A stretch of 37,418 nucleotides of DNA from Corallococcus carmarthensis (GTDB lineage Bacteria > Myxococcota > Myxococcia > Myxococcales > Myxococcaceae), in the NCBI RefSeq assembly GCF_003611695.1, contig NZ_RAWE01000080.1, positions 1-37,418 on the forward strand. The letters are read 5' to 3'. Shown here piece after piece: positions 1 through 9,000 of the stretch. Under the pieces are notes generated by a model. That model searched no databases. It saw only the letters and a program-made list of their open reading frames with translations, and was not told the DNA's origin. Made by a program: the position numbers and the translations under genes. The first letter of the stretch is position 1; every line of letters begins with the position of its first letter.

Positions 1-3000
1 ACGAGGCCCGCGCCGACGTGGGCGAGCTCGTCAATCGCATCCAGAAGGACTCGCTGGACGTCCTCGACTGCTCGCCCGCGCACCTGCGCCTGTTGCTGGA
101 CGAAGGCCTGCTGGAGCGCCAGTCCATTCCCCGCCGCGTCCTCGTGGGCGGCGAAGCGGTGGACCCCGCCACCTGGCGTCACCTCGCCCAGGCCCCGCGC
201 CCGCGCGTCTTCAACGTCTACGGCCCCACCGAGTGCACCGTCGACGCCACCGCCTGCGCCTTCGACGCCTCTCCCACGCCCACCATCGGCCGGCCCCTGC
301 CCAACGTCCGCGTCTATGTCCTGGACCGCACGCTGCGCCCGGTGCCTGTCGGTGTCGCGGGTGAGTTGTTCATCGGCGGCGAGGGCGTGGCCCGCGGCTA
401 CCTCAACCGCCCGGAGCTGACGGCGGACCGCTTCATCCCGGATGCCTTCTCCTCCAAGCCCGGTGCCCGCCTCTACCGCACCGGAGACGTGGTGCGCTGG
501 CGTGCCGACGGGATGCTCGACTACCTGGGCCGCGCCGACTTCCAGGTGAAGGTGCGTGGCTTCCGCATCGAGCTGGGTGAAATCGAGTCCCGCTTGCTGT
601 CACATCCCGCCGTGCATCAGGCCGTCGTGCTGGCCCGCGAGGACGTGCCTGGTGACAAGCGGCTCGTCGCGTACCTTGTCCCGGAAGAGGGCCAGTCCCT
701 CGACGCCACGGAGCTGCGTACCTTCCTCAAGCAGCACCTGCCTGAGTACATGGTGCCCTCCGCGCTCCTCGTGCTGGAGGCCCTGCCGCTCAACACCAAC
801 GGAAAGGTGGACCGCAAGGCCCTGCCCGCGCCCCAGGGCACCGCGCTCGCCTCCACCTACGTCGCGCCGAGCACTCCCGCCGAGGAGCAGCTCGCCGCCC
901 TCTTCATTCAGGTGCTGCGCGTGCAGCGCGTGGGCGTCCACGACGACTTCTTCGCGCTCGGCGGCCACTCGCTCTTGGCCACCCAGCTCGTCTCGCGCGT
1001 GCGCTCCACCTTCCGCGTGGAGCTGCCGCTCAGGGCCCTCTTCGAAGCCCCCACGGTCGCCGCACTCGCCGAGCGGCTCCAGTCCCTCACGCCGAACGTC
1101 AACCACCTGCCTCCGCGCACGCGGTCGCGCGCGGACGGCCCTCTGCCGTTGTCCTTCGCCCAGCAGCGGCTGTGGCTGCTGGATCAGCTCCAGCCCGGGG
1201 ATGCGTCCTACAACATCCCCACCGCGCTCCAGCTCTCCGGTCACCTGGACATGGAGGCCCTGCGCCGTGCCTTCGAGGCGCTCGTCCAGCGCCACGAGGC
1301 CCTGCGCACCACCTTCCACCAGCATCAGGACCAGCCCGTCCAGACCGTCCACGCTCCGGGCGAATGGACACTGCCGCTCGTGGACCTCTCCACACGGCCT
1401 GAAGCGCTGCGGCAGGAAGAGGCGCGACGGCTGGCCGACGAAGAAGCGCGGCGCCCGTTCGATCTCGCAAGTGGCCCGCTGCTGCGCAGCACGTTGGTGC
1501 GGCTGGCCAACGATTCGCACCTGCTGTTGGTGACGATGCACCACATCGTCTCCGACGGCTGGTCCATGGGCGTCCTCGTCCGGGAAGTGGCGACCTTCTA
1601 CGCGGCCTTCAGCACGGGCCAGTCGCCCTCCCTCCCGCCGCTGCCCGTGCAGTACGCGGACTTCGCGACGTGGCAGCGCAACTGGCTCCAGGGGGAGGCC
1701 CTGGATGCGCAGATCCAATACTGGAAGCAGCAGCTCTCCGGAGCGCCTGCCGCGCTGGAACTGCCTACGGACCATCCGCGTCCGCCCGTGCAGTCACACC
1801 GGGGCGGCACGATGGACGTGCGCATTTCCAAACCCATCTCGGAAGCACTCAAGACGCTGGCCCAGCGTGAAGGCGCCACGCCCTTCATGATGTTGCTGGC
1901 GGCCTTCCAGGTGCTCCTGTCGCGCTACTCCGCGCAGGACGACATCAGCGTGGGCTCGCCCATCGCGGGACGCACCCAGGCGGAGACCGAAGGCCTTATC
2001 GGATTCTTCATCAACACGTTGGTCCTGCGCGCCCAGCTGAACCCGCGCTCGACGTTCCGTGAGCTGCTGGCGCAGGTGCGCGACACGACGCTCGCGGCCT
2101 ACGACCACCAGCACCTGCCCTTCGAGAAGCTCGTCGAAGCCGTGCAGCCCGCGCGCGACCTGAGCCGTAGCCCGCTCTTCCAGGCCTTGTTCGTCCTGCA
2201 GAACACGCCCACCGAGGCGCTGCGTCTGCCCGGCCTGTCCTTCCAGGCCCAGCCGTTGGAAGTCCACTTCGCCAAGTTCGACCTCTCCCTCGGCATGCGC
2301 GAAGGACGGGACGGCTTCGTCGGCACGTTGGATTACGCGACGGACCTCTTCGACGCCTCCACCATCCAGCGCATGGCCGGACACTTCGGCGTGCTGCTGG
2401 AGGCCATCGCGAAGAAGCCAGACACCCGGCTGGGCGACCTGCCCCTGCTCACCACCTCCGAGCGCCAGCAGGTCCTCGTCGAGTGGAATCCGGAAACGGC
2501 ACTGGCGATTCGTGAGCCCAGCATCCCCGCGATGGTGGAAGCCCAGGTGCGCCGCACGCCAGATGCCGTCGCCATCATCACGCCCGAGCGGCAGCTGACC
2601 TACCGGGAGCTGGACGCGAAAGCGAACCAACTGGCTCACCGTCTGCGCGGCTTGGGCGTCGGCCCCGAAGTCCGAGTCGGCCTGTGCGTCGAGCGCACCG
2701 AAGACCTCCTCGTCGGCGCACTCGGCATCCTCAAGGCCGGTGGCGCCTACGTGCCGCTGGACCCCAGCTACCCGCGTGAGCGTTTGGGTTGGCTGCTCGA
2801 AGACGCACAGGGCCCTGCCCTCGTCGCCCACTCGCACCTGCTCTCCGCCCTGCCGGAGACTTCCGCCACGCCGGTGTGCCTCGACTCGGATGCGGAGCTG
2901 GCGAAGCAGCCCACTACTGCGCCTGCCGTGGACATCCACGCCGGACACCTCGCCTACCTCATCTACACCTCCGGCAGCACCGGCCGTCCCAAGGGCGTCG

Positions 3001-6000
3001 CCATCTCCCATGGCAACGCCGTCTCCTTCCTCCACTGGGCCCTCGCCACGTTCTCTCCGGACGAGTTGAAGGGCACCCTCGCCGCGACGAGCCTCAACTT
3101 CGACCTCTCCGTCTTCGAGCTCTTCGCGCCGTTGAGCAGCGGTGGCGCGGTGGTGGTGGCTCGCAACGCCCTGCACCTGGCGGAGCTGCCCACCGCCTCG
3201 CACGTCACCCTCGTCAACACCGTGCCTTCCGCCATGGCGCAACTGCTGCGCCTGAATGCGGTGCCTCCCACGGTGCGTGTCATCAACCTCGCCGGTGAAG
3301 CCCTGCCGGAGACGCTGGCGAAGCAGGTCTACGCCGTCCCCACGGTGCAGAAGCTCTTCAACCTCTACGGGCCCTCCGAGGACACCACCTACTCCACCGC
3401 CTCCCTCGTCGGCCGCGACGAGGTGCCTCTCATCGGTCGCCCACTGCCCGCGACTCGCGCCTACGTACTCGACGCTTCGTTGCAGCCAGTGCCTGTGGGT
3501 GTCGCCGGTGAGCTGTACCTCGCGGGTGAAGGACAAGCGCGTGGCTACCTGCTGCGCCCGGAGCTCACCGCGGAGCGCTTCGTCCCGGAACCCTACGGCC
3601 CGCCCGGCGGCCGCATGTACCGCACGGGCGACCGCGTCCGTTACCGCATGGACGGGCGTCTGGAGTACCTCGGCCGCATCGACTTCCAGGTGAAGGTGCG
3701 TGGCTTCCGCATCGAGCTGGGCGAAATCGAAGCAGCGCTGCGCCGCGTCCCCGGCCTCAAGGACGCTGTCGTCGTCGCCAAGGGCGAAGCCGCCGACAAG
3801 CGCCTCGTCGCCTACGTCACGCCCAAGGCCAATGCCTCGCTGGAGGTGGAAGCCATCAGGACGCATCTGCGCCAAGGGCTCCCTGAGTACATGGTGCCCG
3901 CCACCTTCATGGTGCTGGACGCCCTGCCTCTCAACTCCAACGGCAAGGTGGACCGCAAGGCCCTCCCGGAGCCGGAGGCGCCTCAGTCGGGCAACACCTA
4001 CGAAGCGCCTCGCACGGAAGTGGAGGCGAAGCTGGCGTCCATCTGGGCGGAGGTCCTCCGTCTGCCCCAGGTCGGCGTGAAGGACTCCTTCTTCGAGTTG
4101 GGTGGGCACTCGCTGCTGGCCACGCAGGTGGTGTCGCGCGTGCGCGCCGAGTTCAGCGTGGAGCTACCTCTGCGCGCCCTCTTCGAATCCCCCACGGTCG
4201 AAGCCCTGGCCGCACGGCTGCACGGGAGCACGGGGCCTCAGGCGCCGAAGCTCACCCGTGCCGAGCACGAGGGCCCGCGGCCTCTGTCCTTCGCCCAGCA
4301 GCGACTGTGGCTGCTGGATCAGCTCCAGCCCGGGGATGCGTCCTACAACATCCCCACCGCGCTCCAGCTCTCCGGACACCTGGACGTGGAGGCACTGCGT
4401 CGTGCCTTCGAGGCGCTCGTCCAGCGCCACGAAGCCCTGCGCACCACCTTCCACCCGCATCAGGACCAGCCCATCCAGACCGTCCACGCCCCAAGTGGAT
4501 GGGTGCTGCCGCTCGTGGACCTCTCCACGCGGCCTGAAGCGCTGCGGAAGGACGAGGCGCGACGTCTGGCCGACGAGGAAGCGCGGCGCCCGTTCGATCT
4601 CGCCAGTGGCCCGCTGCTGCGCAGCACGTTGGTGCGGCTGGCGGATGACTCGCACCTGCTGCTGGTGACGATGCACCACATCGTCTCCGACGGTTGGTCC
4701 ATGGGCGTCCTCGTCCGGGAAATGGTGGCCTTCTATGAGGCCTTCACCACGGGCAGCACCCCGGCCTCCGCGCCACTGCCCGTGCAGTACGCGGACTTCG
4801 CGACGTGGCAGCGCAACTGGCTCCAGGGGGAGGCCCTGGATGCGCAGATCGACTACTGGAAGCAGCGGCTCGCGGGTGCGCCCGCGGCGTTGGAGCTGCC
4901 CACGGACCGCCCGCGTCCGCCCGTGCCGTCACGCCGGGGCGCCACGGTGGACGTGCGCATCTCCCCGGAGGTCTCTCACGCGCTCAAGACGCTGGCACAG
5001 CGTGAAGGCGCCACGCCCTTCATGACGCTGCTGGCGGCCTTCCAGGTGCTCCTGTCGCGCTACTCCGCGCAGGACGACATCAGCGTGGGCTCGCCCATCG
5101 CGGGACGCACCCAGGCGGAGACCGAAGGCCTTATCGGATTCTTCATCAACACGTTGGTCCTGCGCGCCCAGCTGAACCCGCGCTCGACGTTCCGTGAGTT
5201 GCTCGCCCAGGTGCGCGGCACGACGTTCGCTGCGTTCGAGCATCAGCACCTGCCCTTCGAGAAGCTCGTCGAAGCCGTGCAGCCCACGCGCGACCTGAGC
5301 CGCAGCCCGCTCTTCCAGGCCATGTTCGTCCTGCAGAACACGCCCACCGAGGCGCTGCGTCTGCCCGGCCTGTCCTTCCAGGCACTGCCGTTGGAAGCCC
5401 ACTTCGCCAAGTTCGACCTCTCCCTGGGTATGCGCGAGGGGCGGGACGGCTTCGTCGGCTCGTTCGAGTACGCGACGGACCTGTTCGACGCAGCGACCAT
5501 CCAGCGCATGGCCGGACACTTCGGCGTGCTGCTGGAGGCCATCGCGAAGAAGCCAGACACCCGACTGGGTGACCTGCCCCTGCTCACCAACTCCGAGCGC
5601 CAGCAGGTCCTCGTCGAGTGGAATCCGCCTGCCGCGCAGACGACGCAGGAGCCGAGCATCGTCGCGATGGTGGAAGCCCAGGTACACCGCACGCCGGACG
5701 CTGTCGCCATCATCACGCCGGAGCGACAGCTGACGTACCGGGAGCTGGATGCGAAGGCGAACCAACTCGCACACCGGCTGCGCGATCTGGGTGTCGGCCC
5801 CGAAGTCCGAGTCGGCCTGTGCGTCGAGCGCACCGAGGACCTCCTCATCGGCGCCCTCGGAATCCTCAAGGCCGGTGGCGCCTACGTGCCACTCGACCCC
5901 AGCTACCCGCGTGAGCGTTTGGGTTGGCTGCTGGAGGACGCCCAGGGCCCCGCCCTCGTCGCCCACTCGCACCTGCTCTCCGCGCTGCCGGAAACCTCCG

Positions 6001-9000
6001 CCACGCCGGTGTGCCTCGACTCGGATGCGCAGCTGGCGAAGCAGCCCACTACAGCTCCTGAGGTGGACATCCATCCGGGCCACCTCGCCTACCTCATCTA
6101 CACCTCCGGCAGCACCGGCCGTCCCAAGGGCGTCGCCATCTCCCATGGCAACGCCGTCTCCTTCCTCCACTGGGCCCTCGCCACGTTCTCTCCAGAGGAG
6201 CTGAAGGGCACGCTCGCCGCGACGAGCCTCAACTTCGACCTCTCCGTCTTCGAGCTCTTCGCGCCGTTGAGCAGCGGTGGCGCGGTAGTGGTGGCTCGCA
6301 ACGCCCTGCACCTGGCGGAGCTGCCCACCGCCTCCCACGTCACCCTCGTCAACACCGTGCCCTCCGCCATGGCGCAGCTGCTGCGCCTGAATGCGGTGCC
6401 TCCCACGGTGCGCGTCATCAACCTCGCGGGCGAAGCCTTGCCGGAGACGCTGGCGAAGCAGGTCTACGCCGTCCCCACGGTCCAGAAGCTCTTCAACCTC
6501 TACGGCCCCTCCGAAGACACCACCTACTCCACTGCCTCCCTCGTCGGCCGTGACGAAGTGCCCCTCATCGGCAGGCCCCTGCCCGCGACTCGCGCCTACG
6601 TACTCGACGCTTCGTTGCAGCCGGTGCCCGTCGGAGTCGCCGGTGAGCTGTACCTCGCCGGTGAAGGCCAGGCGCGTGGCTACCTCCTGCGCCCGGAACT
6701 CACCGCGGAGCGCTTCGTCCCGGAGCCCTACGGGCCTCCCGGTGGCCGCATGTACCGCACGGGCGACCGCGTCCGTTACCGCATGGACGGGCGTCTGGAG
6801 TACCTCGGCCGCATCGACTTCCAGGTCAAGGTGCGTGGCTTCCGCATCGAACTCGGTGAAATCGAAGCGGCGCTCCGTCGCATCCCCGGCCTCAAGGACG
6901 CCGTCGTCGTCGCCAAGGGCGAAGCCGCCGACAAGCGCCTCGTCGCCTACGTCACGCCCAAGGCGGATGCCACGCTGGAAGTGGAAGCCCTCCGGGCGCA
7001 CCTGCGTCAGGGGCTCCCCGAGTACATGGTGCCCGCCACCTTCGTGGTGCTGGACGCCCTGCCCCTCAACTCCAACGGCAAGGTGGACCGCAAGGCCCTC
7101 CCGGAGCCGGAGGCTCCTCAGTCGGGCAACACCTACGAAGCGCCTCGCACGGAAGTGGAGGCGAAGCTCGCGTCCATCTGGGCGGAGGTCCTCCGTCTGC
7201 CCCAGGTCGGCGTGAAGGACTCCTTCTTCGAACTGGGCGGGCACTCGCTGCTGGCCACGCAGGTGGTGTCTCGCGTGCGCACCGAGTTCAGCGTGGAGCT
7301 ACCTCTGCGCGCCCTCTTTGAATCCCCCACGGTGGAGGCACTCGCCGGACGGCTGGCGGGACTCACCCGCACCCACGGCCCGCAGCTCACCCGCGTCGCG
7401 CATGACGGCCCGCTGCCGCTGTCCTTCGCGCAGCAGCGGCTGTGGCTCATCGATCAACTGGAGCCGGGCAGCGCCCTCTACAACGTGCCCGTCGCCGTCC
7501 GGCTGGAAGGCCACCTGCGTCCGGACGTGCTGGAGCGAGCCCTGCAGGAAGTCGTGCACCGTCACGACGCCCTGCGCACCACCTTCGTCCAGGTGGGCGG
7601 CGAGCCCGTCCAGCGCATCCATGCCGACAGCCCCCTGCCGCTGGGCCTCGTGGACCTCTCGGAGGTGCCCGACGCCGAGCGCGAGTCCGAGACACGGGCC
7701 CGCGTGGAAGCGGAGATGCGCCGGCCCTTCGACTTGAGCACCGGGCCGCTCATCCGCACGCTGCTCTTCAAGCTGGCGGACAACGAGCACGTCCTCGTCG
7801 TCACCCTGCACCACATCGTCTCCGACGGCTGGTCGCTGGGAGTGCTGGTGCGTGAAGTCGCGACCCTCTACGCGGCCTTCTCCGCCGGACAACCGTCGCC
7901 CCTGCCCGCCCTGCCCGTGCAGTACGCGGACTACGCGGACTGGCAGCGCCGCACGCTTTCAGGTGAGACGCTGCGGCAGGAAGTGTCCTGGTGGGAGGCG
8001 AAGCTCTCCGGCGCGCCGGCCGTGCTGGAATTGCCCACCGACTTCCCCCGTCCCGCCGTCCGGAGCAATGCAGGCGCGACCTTCAGCTTCACCCTGCCGC
8101 GTGAATTGACGGAGGCATTGAAGAGCCTGGGCCACCGGGAAGGCGGCTCCCTCTTCATGGTGCTGATGGCCGCCTGGCAGGGCCTGCTGTCGCGCTACAC
8201 GGGGCAGCAGGACATCAGCGTGGGTTCACCCATCGCGGGCCGTACCCGCGCGGAGACGGAAGGCCTCATCGGCTTCTTCGTCAACACGCTCGTCCTGCGC
8301 GCGAAGGTGGAGGAAGGCCAGTCCTTCCGTGCGCTGCTTCAGCAGGTGCGCACCACCGTGCTGGAGTCCTACGAGCACCAGGAGGTCCCCTTCGAGAAGC
8401 TGGTGGAGGCCCTGCAGCCCATGCGAAGCCTCAGCCACACGCCGCTCTTCCAGACGCTCCTCGCGCTCCAGAACGTGCCCACGGAGGACGTGCGGCTGCC
8501 GGACCTCCGCATGCGAGGGATGACGGCCGCCCAGGCGACGTCCAAGTTCGACGTGAGCGTCTTCTTCACGGAAGGGGCCGACGGCCTGCGCGGCACGCTG
8601 GAGTACAGCACCGCGCTCTTCCAGCGGAGCACCGTGGAACGGATGGCGGGCCACCTGCGCACTGTCCTGGAGGCCGTGGCCGCGAAGCCCGAGCAGTCCG
8701 TGGCCGCACTGCCGCTGCTCTCCAGCGACGAGCGTCAGCGCATCCTCGTGGAGTGGAATGACACGGCCGCCGTCAGCCCGACGGATGTCCCCGTCCACGT
8801 CCACTTCGCGCGGCAGGCCTCGCGTACACCTCACGCCGTGGCCCTGGTGCTGGGGGATGCGGCGCTGACGTATGCCCAGCTGGACTCGCGCGCGAACCAA
8901 CTGGCTCACCACCTGCGCGCGCTTGGCATTGTCCCGGGTGCGCGAGTCGGCCTCGCCGTCGAGCGCTCCGTCGAGCTGGTGACGGCGTTGCTCGCCATCC

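Noticed and set aside
1794-4109. Very long antisense open frame (771 codons), repeated at 4929-7244
   Set aside because: It lies opposite NRPS domains, has no recognisable motifs, and repeats only because the module is duplicated. Long antisense frames are expected in GC-biased DNA.
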